A stretch of DNA of 64,000 bases from Pirellulaceae bacterium (GCA_019636385.1 JAHBXT010000003.1:744001-808000); one strand, 5' to 3'. Positions 8,490 through 17,756 are shown, counted from the first letter of the stretch. Numbers and translations are program-made. The notes: a model not told the origin generated them from the letters alone.

Positions 8490-8970
8490 TACGATTCAAT
8501 TGGGCCAGTCGTCACTTCACACCGGGCTACCGCACAAGCTTTCTGATAGCCACTGATGACTTGCTGCATGGTGCGCTTAGGGCTTCTAGTGTGTTCTACG
8601 CATGTGTTTTGTTCTCACTCGGCCGGCATCTCCAGCATAGCTGGATACGGTAGGCGCAGGCGTTAATGCCGTGACAAACTGAAATGTCACGTATTCGATG
8701 AATGCTGCGTAACAAACCGCCGATAGTGCTAGCATCGGTGGAACGCTCGCAGCGGGGTAATTAAATCCTGGCACTAGCTCAGCTTAACTCACCACTAGCG
8801 CCAGTAGCAAGGGTGCGAATTGCCAGCCTGGCTAACCCGGCCAGCTGGTAGCGGTACATTGGTACTGCCCAGCACCCCTGCATTGGAATTGGTTACCAAA
8901 GAGCCCCCTCACCAGCAGATTTCAACGGATTGAATCAATACACAAGAAGCCCCCGGCAAGGAGTGATTTC
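8490..8970 (+). other. Gene-free, hairpin-rich spacer between fliW and csrA
   Basis: 481 bases with no plausible reading frame. Several short perfect or near-perfect stems occur: TCCAGC-ATA-GCTGGA at 8631-8645, CGTGACA-N8-TGTCACG at 8670-8691, an 8-pair stem with one G-U (8717-8724 with 8734-8741), and CTGGC/GCCAG at 8828-8844. None has a T-tract. The stretch could be a long structured csrA leader, an operator region, or a small RNA gene; sequence alone does not decide. Confidence 0.4.
8925..8963 (+). promoter_or_regulatory. Candidate CsrA-binding sites over the csrA ribosome-binding site
   Basis: Two ANGGA motifs, ACGGA at 8925-8929 and AAGGA at 8958-8962, the second being the csrA Shine-Dalgarno itself (AAGGAG, 8 bases before ATG). 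CsrA is known to repress its targets, and often itself, by bridging such a pair of sites. The sites are seen; autoregulation is inferred. Confidence 0.4.
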
Positions 8971-9192
8971 ATGTTGGTGCTGTCGCGACACATTGACGAG
9001 AGCATCATGATCGGAGACGACGTAGTAGTCACAGTCGTAGATATTCGAGGCGACAAGGTTCGGCTCGGAATTGAGGCGCCTCAGGCGATACCTGTACACC
9101 GCCAAGAAGTCTACGAAGCGATTAAACGCGAGAATCAAAAGGCTGGGCAAATCCAGCCAGGTGAGACACGCAATGTTCGACGCGGCCCATAA
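8971..9192 (+). CDS. csrA: Carbon storage / translational regulator CsrA
   Basis: 73 residues beginning MLVLSRHIDESIMIGDD, followed by VVDIRGDKVRLGIEAP and the helix VHRQEVYEAI. These are the conserved CsrA strands and the GxxAP-x-VHR segment with the RNA-contacting Arg. The dimeric protein binds ANGGA motifs in mRNA leaders and controls translation, for example of flagellin. Ten or so extra residues form a basic C-terminal tail. Start chosen at ATG 8971 after a strong AAGGAG. It pairs functionally with fliW upstream and ends in an intrinsic terminator. Confidence 0.96.
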   Translation: MLVLSRHIDESIMIGDDVVVTVVDIRGDKVRLGIEAPQAIPVHRQEVYEAIKRENQKAGQIQPGETRNVRRGP

Positions 9193-9300
9193 AGACTGGG
9201 AGGTTTGGCGGTTGGCAGCACTAGCACTGACGGCCACTGACGCGATGCAACGAACACGCAAATGACCCCGATCTTGGTGATATCTTCAGCATAAACATTG

Positions 9301-9345
9301 GACGGAGGCAAGGACTTGGGAACTTGCCTCCGTCTTTCCTTTTGG
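9301..9345 (+). terminator. Intrinsic terminator after csrA
   Basis: A perfect 12-pair stem, GACGGAGGCAAG (9301-9312) with CTTGCCTCCGTC (9323-9334), a 10-base loop, and a following pyrimidine/T-rich run TTTCCTTTTGG. It lies 108 bases after the csrA stop and ahead of the RDD gene. Confidence 0.88.
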
Positions 9346-9440
9346 TTGGCTGGACCGCGCAACCGGGGCGAGCTTGCTATAATCTTGGGGCACGGTGCTC
9401 GTTGTAATCTTGGCGTCCCTGAGTGCTGGAGTGGCTCAGC

Positions 9441-10367
9441 ATGTTCCGCGGTTCAATCTCTAATGACCAATTGGGTTGCCATACGCGGGTCATCACTCCC
9501 GAAAACATCGCCTTTCAATATGTGCTGGCTGGTCCGTTCCAACGGCTGCCAGCCTTTGCGCTCGACCTACTGTTGAGAGCGATTGTAATCGTAATTCTGC
9601 TATTGGGAGGATTCTTTTTGATGGCCTGGCTAAATCTGTTGCCAGCCATGGGTTCGATGTTTGGTTTCGTATTTCTGGTTAGTGTCTTCGGATTGTCCTG
9701 GTTCTACGGGATTTTTTTTGAAACGTATTTTAATGGGCGCACTCCGGGAAAGAAGCTGATGCGACTGCGGGTCATTAGTGTCGACGGTCGGCCCATCAAT
9801 GGATTGCAGGCAACGCTCCGCAACGTTTTGCGATCAGCAGACATGAATGTGATGTTATCGGTTCAGATATTTAGTCACGAGGCGCCGCCGTATTATTTTA
9901 TTCCCACGATGACCATTGGACTGGTGAGTATGTTGCTGACCGCGCGTATGCAGCGCGTGGGTGACTTGGCAGCTGGCACAATGGTAGTTGTTGAGGCCCG
10001 GCGATTGGCACCGGCCAGCGTGCCGATCGACGACGTACGCGCCTACGGGTTAGCCGAGTTGATTCCGGCTAATTTCCAAGTGGGTAGCTCGCTGGCCCAG
10101 GCGCTGGGGCTGTACATGGAAAACCGAAAGCGGCTTAAGGCCAACCGTCGTGAGGAAGTGGCTGGCTTACTGGCGCGACCATTGATCCAGCGCTTCCAGC
10201 TCCTGCCGGACACCAGCCATGATCTGTTGTTGTGCGCCCTGTATGTCCGGAGTTTCCTGACTGAAAAGCAGCGACAGCAGGGTGTTCTGGCGCTGCGCGG
10301 AATGCATCCTGCCATCAGCGCTGGCCCATCGCAGCCGGCAGCCTATCCCTCAACTGTAGCTACGTAG
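9441..10367 (+). CDS. RDD-family membrane protein
   Basis: 308 residues from ATG 9441, preferred over GTG 9423 because GGAG at 9428-9431 lies at good spacing. The RDD domain spans residues about 15-185: after FQRLPAFALDLLLRA come two membrane segments, the conserved FNGRTPGKKLMRLRV turn and a third hydrophobic segment. The C-terminal about 120 residues are soluble. Function of RDD proteins is mostly unknown (transport or membrane organisation). It is the first gene of a tight four-gene membrane operon: 15 bases separate it from the SpoIIM-like gene. Confidence 0.85.
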   Translation: MFRGSISNDQLGCHTRVITPENIAFQYVLAGPFQRLPAFALDLLLRAIVIVILLLGGFFLMAWLNLLPAMGSMFGFVFLVSVFGLSWFYGIFFETYFNGRTPGKKLMRLRVISVDGRPINGLQATLRNVLRSADMNVMLSVQIFSHEAPPYYFIPTMTIGLVSMLLTARMQRVGDLAAGTMVVVEARRLAPASVPIDDVRAYGLAELIPANFQVGSSLAQALGLYMENRKRLKANRREEVAGLLARPLIQRFQLLPDTSHDLLLCALYVRSFLTEKQRQQGVLALRGMHPAISAGPSQPAAYPSTVAT

Positions 10368-10382
10368 CGGAGTGACCGTAGG

Positions 10383-11378
10383 ATGAGCACACATGCTGAT
10401 CACTTAGCTGAGCGTCGCCACCAATGGCAGGAGTTGGAGCAAGCCTTACCGGGCCTGGCTGTGTGGCGTTTGCGTAAGTGCCATGGGCGGGAGCTGATGC
10501 GGGTGTCGGACCTGTATCGCTCGGCCTGCGCCGATTTGGCTATGGCCGAGCAATATCGGCTGTCGCCAGAAACTGTGGCCTACCTGCATGACCTGGTTGG
10601 CCGCTCGCATAACGCCATTTACCGCTCGCGTCGGTTTCAATACGGTCAGTGGATCGACGTTCTGTTCAGGGAAGCCCCGCAACAGATATTCCAAGACCGG
10701 TGTGTCCATCTATGCGGTCTGCTGTTCTTCGGATTGTTCGCCTTGGCCGCTTTTGTCAGTTGGAATGCAGCCATGTTTCCAGGCGTCGCCGAGCGGATCT
10801 TGGGTGCCGCGCAAATCGAAATGATGGAAACCATGTATGAAAAGGTCGATTTCAGCCAGGCTGGTGGAGGGAATTTCGAGATGGTGGGCTTTTACATCTA
10901 TCACAATACCGGCATCGGATTGTCTTGCTTCGCCATGGGGCCGCTGATCGTTCCGGGATTATGGACTACCGCCTACAACGCAACCACGCTGGGGGCTACT
11001 TTTGGCTATATGGCTCGACCAGAAACACCCGGCGGCGATAACCTGTTGCATTTTGTAACCGCTCATGGTGCCTTTGAGCTAACCGCCATCGCGTTGGCCG
11101 CCGCAGCCGGATTGAGAATTGGCTGTGGTTGGCTGTTTACTTCAGGGCTAACTCGGCTTTCGTCGTTGCAACTGCATACGCGGCGGGCCGTGCCCATCAT
11201 GGCCGCTTCGGCAGTGCTGTTCGTTTTAGCTGCTTTTACCGAAGGGATGCTGTCGCCCAGTGGGGTACCCTATCTCTTCAAAGCCATGTTTGGCATGTTT
11301 TCAAGCGGGTTGTTGATGTTTTACTTTGTCGTGCTGGGTTATCCTCGCCAGGATCAACATGCAACTGGACCGCACTGA
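10383..11378 (+). CDS. Stage II sporulation protein M (SpoIIM/DUF95)-like membrane protein
   Basis: 331 residues. The N-terminal about 100 residues are a soluble helical part (WRLRKCHGRELMRVSDLYR). The membrane part has the SpoIIM/DUF95 hallmark FYIYHNTGIGLSCFAMG, then GLWTTAYNATTLGATFG and HGAFELTAIALAAAAGL. The organism need not sporulate; this family recurs next to RDD, DUF4129, MoxR and DUF58 genes in many non-spore-formers. The stop overlaps the next gene by 20 bases, showing an operon. Confidence 0.85.
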   Translation: MSTHADHLAERRHQWQELEQALPGLAVWRLRKCHGRELMRVSDLYRSACADLAMAEQYRLSPETVAYLHDLVGRSHNAIYRSRRFQYGQWIDVLFREAPQQIFQDRCVHLCGLLFFGLFALAAFVSWNAAMFPGVAERILGAAQIEMMETMYEKVDFSQAGGGNFEMVGFYIYHNTGIGLSCFAMGPLIVPGLWTTAYNATTLGATFGYMARPETPGGDNLLHFVTAHGAFELTAIALAAAAGLRIGCGWLFTSGLTRLSSLQLHTRRAVPIMAASAVLFVLAAFTEGMLSPSGVPYLFKAMFGMFSSGLLMFYFVVLGYPRQDQHATGPH

Positions 11379-12315
11379 AATCGAGATTCGGCAACGATCG
11401 ACGCTTGAATTGTTGGACTTGAGCCTGCAGGTGCTCAAGCGTCATGGGGTCAAGCTTTTGGCAGCTACGGGGCTGATTGGCGTCCCGCTATTGATGGTGG
11501 ATGTACTGTTGTTGCAAGGGTTTCTGTCGTATGAAGCTTTACTGGCTGCCGATTCGGCACTCAGTCCCGAATTTTATACTTCAGTGCGTTACAGCCTGCA
11601 TCTACTTGGATTAGCGGCCCTGCAATTTCCGATGTTCTCTCTGCCCACGACTCTGCTGCTGGGTTCGCTGATGTTTTTTCAGCCACTTCGCCTTTCACAT
11701 TTAGTGCAACAACTGGTTAGTGTGGCTTTGCCGAGCCTAATCGTGTTGGGGGGCATTCGCTGTGGGTTGTGGCCCATGTTTTTGGAGCTGGTCGTTGATC
11801 GCTCCATTTCGTTTCATGTGGAAACGGAAATGTTGCTGCTAGTCGTGTTAATTGCGGTGCTGATGACTCGTGCATTTCGTCCGTTTGCTCCAGAGATTAT
11901 TGGACTGGAACGTTGTCCGTTATGGGCCAAACAGCCAGAAGATATCACTTACAGTGCCCGCTCCAGAAGCCTGCATGCATCGGGTGAGTCGTTTTCGGCG
12001 TTTCTGCCTACGGCGGTCTATACCGGGTTGCTACTCGCCATGTTGATGGCCAGTTACTTGTTCGGGCAGGCCGTGTTGTCGGGATCATGGAGTATGAATC
12101 GGTGGATGTTTTTATGTGTGATGCCAATGAGCCTGTGGCTGGTCAGTACCTTCGTCGCCGTAGTAAGATTTTTGACTTATCTCAATGCGCGCATGGGGCT
12201 TGAAGGCTGGGAAATTCAGTTGCGACTGAAGGCCGAAGCCAGCCGCATGGCAAGCGAAGACGCTCCCCCGACCGTCCCACAGGTCGCGACGACGGTGGGA
12301 GGCGATTCAAGATGA
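11359..12315 (+). CDS. Multi-pass membrane protein in the RDD/SpoIIM operon
   Basis: 318 residues from ATG 11359, preceded by CAGGAT. An N-terminal amphipathic helix (STLELLDLSLQVLKRHG) precedes about five or six hydrophobic segments, including LAALQFPMFSLPTTLLLGSL, a segment near LLVVLIAVLMTR, and FLPTAVYTGLLLAMLMASYL. No named domain is recognised. It overlaps both neighbours (20 bases with the SpoIIM-like gene, ATGA with the next), so it is translationally coupled and should act with them at the membrane. Confidence 0.75.
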   Translation: MQLDRTEIEIRQRSTLELLDLSLQVLKRHGVKLLAATGLIGVPLLMVDVLLLQGFLSYEALLAADSALSPEFYTSVRYSLHLLGLAALQFPMFSLPTTLLLGSLMFFQPLRLSHLVQQLVSVALPSLIVLGGIRCGLWPMFLELVVDRSISFHVETEMLLLVVLIAVLMTRAFRPFAPEIIGLERCPLWAKQPEDITYSARSRSLHASGESFSAFLPTAVYTGLLLAMLMASYLFGQAVLSGSWSMNRWMFLCVMPMSLWLVSTFVAVVRFLTYLNARMGLEGWEIQLRLKAEASRMASEDAPPTVPQVATTVGGDSR

Positions 12316-14495
12316 TGCTGCGACCTGTAGTGGGCATGACTGCGATCGCGCAGCTTACTGTGATGTGGTTGGCAGTGGTCAGCATTTGGCTGCTGGCCGG
12401 CTTAACCGCGTCAGCCGAGCAACCCGGCGCAAGCGTCGATATGGAACGCGCGTTGCGTGCAATACGCGGAGCCTGGTACGATCGCCAAAGCGGCCAATAC
12501 CGACCACCGCGCGTTGGATCGTCCCATGACAATGCACTGCGATACCAAGGGCGCGTCCAGGAGCCGAGTCAGGGCGAGAGTTGGCTCCTGGATCTGTTTC
12601 GCGCGTTATTTGGAAATCGCCTTCTCTCGCAAATTGCGTCTGTCGCGTTGGTGCTGTTATTGGTCGCCGTCTTGGTTCTGTTGGTGCTGTACTGGTATCG
12701 CAGTAGCGGCGGTGTTTCGCTGGCCAGAAGCGCGCGCCTCGGTCCCGGAGTTTCGATTGATCCCAGTCGAGTTGCGGAGTTGCCGTTCGAGGTACAGCGT
12801 CAATGGGCTGATCCGCGCGCGGAAGCTCGACGGCTGGCCGATGCTGGCGATTTTAATCAGGCGATGGTTCTGTTGTATGGCTACTTGCTATTGGCACTTG
12901 ACCAGTCGCGCTATATCCATCTGCAACGCGGCAAAACCAACGGAATGTATTTGAATGAGCTTCCCGCCATAGCCGATTTGCAGTCCGTCGTCCGTGCGAC
13001 TATGAGCAAGTTCGAACAGGTTTACTTTGGAAGGCGGGCGTTAAGTTCAGTGGAATTTGAGGAGTCGTGGGAACAAGTCGAACAGATTCATCAACTGCTC
13101 AGTCAAGCTCCACGGCAGGCAACCATTCCAGGAATGACATCTCATCCCCCTTCAGCTGCGGATTGGAAGCCAGGCGTGCTGGCGCGGGTACTGTGGGTGG
13201 CGGCTCTGGGTTCGCTAGCCGGTTGCGGAGCCTCGGAAAGAAGCCAAGAGTACGGGGCCGTGGAAGGCTTGAAGCAATATGGTAGCCGTAATGGGCTGGG
13301 CGTGCATCGCAAGCTGTGGGAATCGCAGGGAGCCAAATGCATTCCGATCCGGCGACTTTCCGAACGATTGGAGAACGTCGACGTAATCGTGCTGGTGGCC
13401 CGAGACTTTGATCCACCTGGTCGCGAGGCGCGGCGCTGGCTGGAACGATGGCTCAGTCAAGCTCCGGGGCGTTCGGTGATCTATTTTGGCCGCGATTTTA
13501 ATGCCGATTTGTACTATTGGAAACAGACGCGGAGTCAGCAGGACGTAGTCAAATTACCAATCGTAGACAAGGTCATTGCCGAATTGGCGGCCGTTGAAAT
13601 CGAGAAGCGGATTGACTCTTATACGGAGAATACGTTCTGCGAATGGTTTTACCTAAAATGCGATAGTCCAGAATCAGACCTGACGCCGCAGTCCGGGGCC
13701 TGGGCTGGCGATATTACCGCACCGTTGCACTGGCCGCTGCGGACGCGTCTGTTGCCGCCCAGTCGCAAGTATCGACGATCGCTACCAAGTTGGATTTCGA
13801 CGCCAGCGACCTCACCGCCGAGCAATCCACTGAATTCCTTGGGGCCACAAGACAAAGACGGACTAATTGTTCGGAGCGTGTGGAGCCAAGATGAACTGGC
13901 TACCTCGGAGATGTGGCTGGATGCTTTTGAACAACCTCTGACACCCGAGATACTCTTGCAATCCGAGCAGCGGGTCCCGTTGGTCTTTCGATTGACTCAT
14001 CGACAGCGACTGGGCACCGGGCAAATCATCGTGGTTGCCAACGGAGCTCCCATGCTCAACGGCAGTGTTGTACAACCTGGATTTGCCCAGGTGGCTCAGC
14101 AAATTGTTCAGCAGTGTTTGCCCGCGCGGCGCGTTGGACTATTGGCCTACGATCGTCTAGGCATTTTGATTTCGAATGCCGCCGAAGCTGACGAGCGCGG
14201 TGCCGGGTTTGAAATGTTTACTCAATGGCCGCTGAGCGCTATTACCATGTCGGCGGCCTTGCTGGGGTTGGTAGCCGCCGCCTGGCTGTTGCCGATACTG
14301 GGCCGACCGCGCGAGCTTCGCGAGGCTTCGACAAGCGATTTTAGCTTGCATGTCGAGGCACTCGGGAAAATGTTGCATCAGACCGGCGATCAACAATTTG
14401 CGCGCCAAGCCATCGCAGAATACTTTCGGCAGGTGCGCCGCGAGCAGCCTCCGCCCTGGACGACTCCAGCCGGGAAATCGCCGGACGCTGGCTAA
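12312..14495 (+). CDS. DUF4129 - DUF4350 fusion membrane protein
   Basis: 727 residues. The first part has a signal/anchor (LTVMWLAVVSIWLLAGLTAS), a second membrane segment near residue 115, and a DUF4129 domain (about 155-260) ending with EFEESWEQVEQIHQLL. Then, from residue 275, a second apparent N-terminus begins at an internal ATG (13134): a basic-poor hydrophobic stretch LARVLWVAALGSLAGCGASE containing a lipobox-like LAGC, followed by a DUF4350-type domain (VDVIVLVARDFDPPG, SVIYFGRDFNADLYYW) and a C-terminal membrane segment AALLGLVAAAWLLPILG. In related operons these are two genes. Here they share one frame with no stop between. Starts in ATGA overlap with the preceding gene. The MoxR and DUF58 genes that usually follow are absent. 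Confidence 0.8.
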   Translation: MMLRPVVGMTAIAQLTVMWLAVVSIWLLAGLTASAEQPGASVDMERALRAIRGAWYDRQSGQYRPPRVGSSHDNALRYQGRVQEPSQGESWLLDLFRALFGNRLLSQIASVALVLLLVAVLVLLVLYWYRSSGGVSLARSARLGPGVSIDPSRVAELPFEVQRQWADPRAEARRLADAGDFNQAMVLLYGYLLLALDQSRYIHLQRGKTNGMYLNELPAIADLQSVVRATMSKFEQVYFGRRALSSVEFEESWEQVEQIHQLLSQAPRQATIPGMTSHPPSAADWKPGVLARVLWVAALGSLAGCGASERSQEYGAVEGLKQYGSRNGLGVHRKLWESQGAKCIPIRRLSERLENVDVIVLVARDFDPPGREARRWLERWLSQAPGRSVIYFGRDFNADLYYWKQTRSQQDVVKLPIVDKVIAELAAVEIEKRIDSYTENTFCEWFYLKCDSPESDLTPQSGAWAGDITAPLHWPLRTRLLPPSRKYRRSLPSWISTPATSPPSNPLNSLGPQDKDGLIVRSVWSQDELATSEMWLDAFEQPLTPEILLQSEQRVPLVFRLTHRQRLGTGQIIVVANGAPMLNGSVVQPGFAQVAQQIVQQCLPARRVGLLAYDRLGILISNAAEADERGAGFEMFTQWPLSAITMSAALLGLVAAAWLLPILGRPRELREASTSDFSLHVEALGKMLHQTGDQQFARQAIAEYFRQVRREQPPPWTTPAGKSPDAG

Positions 14496-14521
14496 GCGAA
14501 GGCCGATAAACTTGGGCCGCC

Positions 14522-15013
14522 TCAGATCACAACGGGTTTACCGCATTGACGGCGAACTACCGCCCACTGGCCGCAATGCATCAGCCAGTGTGCACCCTGC
14601 ATTTGAATCAGAGCCGCCTGCGTTGGTGCGTATGAAATCCCGGTAGGCTGATCGAGCTGTTCTTCGGTCAATTGGCTCAGCACCTTCAATGTCGCTTGTC
14701 GCTGCCCTTGATAGATAGCCAGCAATTGCTCCTTGCCAAAGCTACCGTCCGTGTCGTCCGCCGCAGAGTTTGTTGCGGCAAAACTCTCGCGAAACCCGAC
14801 TGGCAAGTCGGGCATGGCGGCAGACGCGATTTTGTTGATCTGGTCATGTTCTGAGATAATCAGATGACCAATTTGCCAATTGATTGAATGGCAGTCAGGA
14901 TGTGGTCGCAACATTAACTGAGCATCATCCAAGTCGCTCAAGTAAGCCAGGCCAACCATCTGTGCAGTCTGCAGACCATCGCGAATCACCGACTTTGTAC
15001 TCATTGCTCCCAT
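14522..15013 (-). CDS. DinB-like metal-dependent four-helix-bundle protein
   Basis: 163 residues. The DinB/YfiT pattern is seen in NWQIGHLIISEHDQIN (first metal His with helix), and near the end GAHWLMHCGQWAVVRRQCG, which gives two more His ligands. Proteins of this superfamily are small metal-binding thiol-dependent transferases or DNA-damage-inducible proteins; a specific role cannot be given. The start could be ATG 15013 or ATG 15004. It converges with the DUF4129-DUF4350 gene, with 26 bases between stops. Confidence 0.8.
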   Translation of the reverse strand: MGAMSTKSVIRDGLQTAQMVGLAYLSDLDDAQLMLRPHPDCHSINWQIGHLIISEHDQINKIASAAMPDLPVGFRESFAATNSAADDTDGSFGKEQLLAIYQGQRQATLKVLSQLTEEQLDQPTGISYAPTQAALIQMQGAHWLMHCGQWAVVRRQCGKPVVI

Positions 15014-15263
15014 GCCTATTCAATTAAAGTTGATTGACACTACCGAATCATCGGCTGGTCCATTCCGTTACAAGCTGCAATAATAGCATTTCGTGCAAGG
15101 AGTGCAAATGAACCAGAAGGCAATCGGGATTTAGGTGGGCTAGCACGGAAGATTGGTCGATACAACTGTGATAAGGTTCCGTCCGCGCCAGCAGTGGAGT
15201 TGAACTTCTATAATCTACAGCAACGCGAGATATCCGACGGTCAAAATCAAACGTGCCACCAGG

Positions 15264-17756
15264 GTGGCGGACGAGCAAGAACACATGAATCCAGTCATTT
15301 CCGACGAACAAATTGCCCCGAATTGCGGGCTGCTAAGTTTGGAATGTGAAATCCATAGGCACCTACACTTCACGTTAGGGCACAATACCAAATCGGCCAA
15401 GATGCGGTATCTGTATCGGGCGCTGGCGATCGCCATTCGTGATCGATTGATTGCCAGTTGGAATGCTACTGAACAGCGGATTGCAACTCAAGCACCACGA
15501 CGGGTTCATTATCTGTCGTTGGAATTCTTGATCGGTCGGTCGCTCAGCAACGCTGTTTATAATATTGACTTGGAAGAAACGACCCGGGAAGCCCTGAGTG
15601 GATTCGGTGGAACACTTGAGGAAGTTGCCGAGCGTGAACGCGATGCCGGCTTAGGAAATGGCGGCCTGGGGCGACTCGCAGCCTGCTTTCTGGATAGCTG
15701 TGCCAATCTGCAATTGCCGGTGCGCGGCTATGGCATCCGCTACGAATACGGCATGTTCCACCAGCGCATTGAGAATGGCCGGCAAGTTGAAGAGCCGGAC
15801 CATTGGTTGTTATATGGCAATCCGTGGGAACTGGAGCGCAGCGAATCGACTCGGCGCGTTAAGTTTTATGGTCGCAGCGAATTGTATTACGACGCTCAAG
15901 GTGTTCATCATTGTCGTTGGGTAGATACCGCAGATATCTTGGCGGTGCCCTTTGACATGCCGATTCCCGGATTTCGTAACAAGACGGTTAACACGTTACG
16001 GCTGTGGAAGGCTGCGGCGACCCATGCATTCGACCTCAACGAATTCAACGCTGGTGGCTACTCGGAGTCGGTGGCGGCCAAGAACATGGCCGAAAAGATT
16101 TCGATGGTCCTATACCCCAACGATGCCAGTGAAAACGGCAAGGAATTGCGACTCAAGCAGCAATATTTCTTGGTGTCAGCCAGTTTGCAGGATGTTCTGG
16201 CGGATTGGGTTGAGGTTCATGGTCGCGACGTGAGTGGATTCGGCGAGGCCAACTGTTTTCAGCTGAATGATACCCACCCGGCGTGTGCTGTACCTGAGTT
16301 GATGCGGCTGTTGATGGATGATTACGGTCAGAGTTGGGATCAGGCCTGGGCGATCACCACCCGCTGCATGGCGTATACGAATCATACCTTGTTGCCTGAG
16401 GCACTTGAGCGCTGGTCGGTGCGATTGTTCAGCCGACTTCTGCCGCGTTTGGCTGAAATTATCTTCGAGATCAATCGTCGATTTCTGATTCAAATCGAGC
16501 AGAAGTGGCCGGGCAATACTCAAATCCGCGATGCGATGTCGCTGGTAGAGGGCGGCCATGAGCCTCATTTTCGCATGGCCTATTTGTCGATCGTGGGTTG
16601 CTTTTCCGTCAACGGTGTAGCTCATTTGCACACGGAATTGCTCAAGTCCGGTCTATTCGAAAACTTCCATCAACTGTGGCCTGAGAAATTTAACAACAAG
16701 ACTAACGGAGTCACCCATCGTCGTTGGTTGGCGCATTGCAATCCAGGACTACGCAGCTTGATTGGATCGGCGATCGGCGACGCTTGGGAGCGCGACCTCA
16801 GTCATATTGAAGCCTTGATTCCACTGGCTGATGATGCTGGTTTCCGCCAAAAGTGGCGGCAGGTGAAATCCGTAAACAAGACGCGGTTGTCACGCTTTGT
16901 CGAAGAGCGTACCGGCGTGTGCTTCATGGAGCACGCGCTGTTTGATGTGCAGGTCAAACGCATTCATGAATACAAGCGACAGCTATTGAATGTCCTGCAT
17001 GTCATTCATTTGTATGATCGCATTTGTCGAGGTGACACGACAGGCATGGTGCCACGTTGCGTGCTCATCGGTGGCAAGGCAGCGCCCGGCTACTTTGTGG
17101 CCAAGGTTATCATCAAATTGATCAACAATGTCGGCGCCGTCATTAACTCTGATCCCAAAGCTTCGGAATGGCTCAAGTTGGTATTCCTACCCAACTATCA
17201 AGTTTCAGCGATGGAAATTATTTGTCCGGGTACGGAACTATCTGAACAGATCTCCACTGCTGGCAAAGAGGCTTCCGGTACGGGCAATATGAAATTCATG
17301 ATGAACGGCGCGTTGACCATTGGAACGTTGGATGGTGCCAACATCGAAATCCGCGAGAAGGCCGGTGCCGACAACTTCTTCTTGTTCGGCTTGAATGCTG
17401 CCGAAGTGGCTGAGGCGCGCATGGGCTACGATCCAAACCGCATTATCAATAATGATCCGGAGATTCGGCAATTGATGGAGTTGCTGGAGGGCGGTCGGTT
17501 CAGTGCCAATGAACCTGGCATTTTCGATGTAATTACTGGTGGCTTGCGCAATCCGCATGATCCCTGGCTGACCATCGCCGATCTGCGCAGCTACATCGAC
17601 TCGCAACGCGAGGTGGCCAAAGTTTACCGTGACGTCGAAACTTGGAATCGAATGAGCATTATCAATACGGCTAGTAGCGGATGGTTTTCTAGCGATCGCA
17701 CCATTGGCCAGTATGCCGAGGAGATCTGGCAAGTGCGTCCTGTGGGTCGGGGTTAG
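15264..17756 (+). CDS. glgP: Glycogen/starch (alpha-glucan) phosphorylase
   Basis: 830 residues, close to the usual 800-850. Hallmarks: VHYLSLEFLIGRSL and LGNGGLGRLAACFLDS near the N-terminus, NDTHPACAVPELMR in the middle, and the pyridoxal-phosphate loop EASGTGNMKFMMNGALTIGT, whose Lys carries PLP. The enzyme releases glucose 1-phosphate from glycogen with phosphate in the cytoplasm. GTG 15264 gives the full frame; ATG 15285 is an equally good start. The 4-alpha-glucanotransferase gene follows after 91 bases, making a glycogen-breakdown pair. Confidence 0.96.
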   Translation: MADEQEHMNPVISDEQIAPNCGLLSLECEIHRHLHFTLGHNTKSAKMRYLYRALAIAIRDRLIASWNATEQRIATQAPRRVHYLSLEFLIGRSLSNAVYNIDLEETTREALSGFGGTLEEVAERERDAGLGNGGLGRLAACFLDSCANLQLPVRGYGIRYEYGMFHQRIENGRQVEEPDHWLLYGNPWELERSESTRRVKFYGRSELYYDAQGVHHCRWVDTADILAVPFDMPIPGFRNKTVNTLRLWKAAATHAFDLNEFNAGGYSESVAAKNMAEKISMVLYPNDASENGKELRLKQQYFLVSASLQDVLADWVEVHGRDVSGFGEANCFQLNDTHPACAVPELMRLLMDDYGQSWDQAWAITTRCMAYTNHTLLPEALERWSVRLFSRLLPRLAEIIFEINRRFLIQIEQKWPGNTQIRDAMSLVEGGHEPHFRMAYLSIVGCFSVNGVAHLHTELLKSGLFENFHQLWPEKFNNKTNGVTHRRWLAHCNPGLRSLIGSAIGDAWERDLSHIEALIPLADDAGFRQKWRQVKSVNKTRLSRFVEERTGVCFMEHALFDVQVKRIHEYKRQLLNVLHVIHLYDRICRGDTTGMVPRCVLIGGKAAPGYFVAKVIIKLINNVGAVINSDPKASEWLKLVFLPNYQVSAMEIICPGTELSEQISTAGKEASGTGNMKFMMNGALTIGTLDGANIEIREKAGADNFFLFGLNAAEVAEARMGYDPNRIINNDPEIRQLMELLEGGRFSANEPGIFDVITGGLRNPHDPWLTIADLRSYIDSQREVAKVYRDVETWNRMSIINTASSGWFSSDRTIGQYAEEIWQVRPVGRG

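Noticed and set aside
8670..8691. CRP/FNR-type operator (CGTGACA-N8-TGTCACG)
   Set aside because: The spacing does not match the TGTGA-N6-TCACA consensus; kept only as a hairpin or dyad.
8490..8970. CsrB-like sponge RNA between fliW and csrA
   Set aside because: Only about five GGA triplets occur and they do not sit regularly in hairpin loops, unlike CsrB/CsrC-type RNAs.
9423..9440. GTG start for the RDD protein
   Set aside because: ATG 9441 has a GGAG at proper spacing and the extra six residues are not needed by the family.
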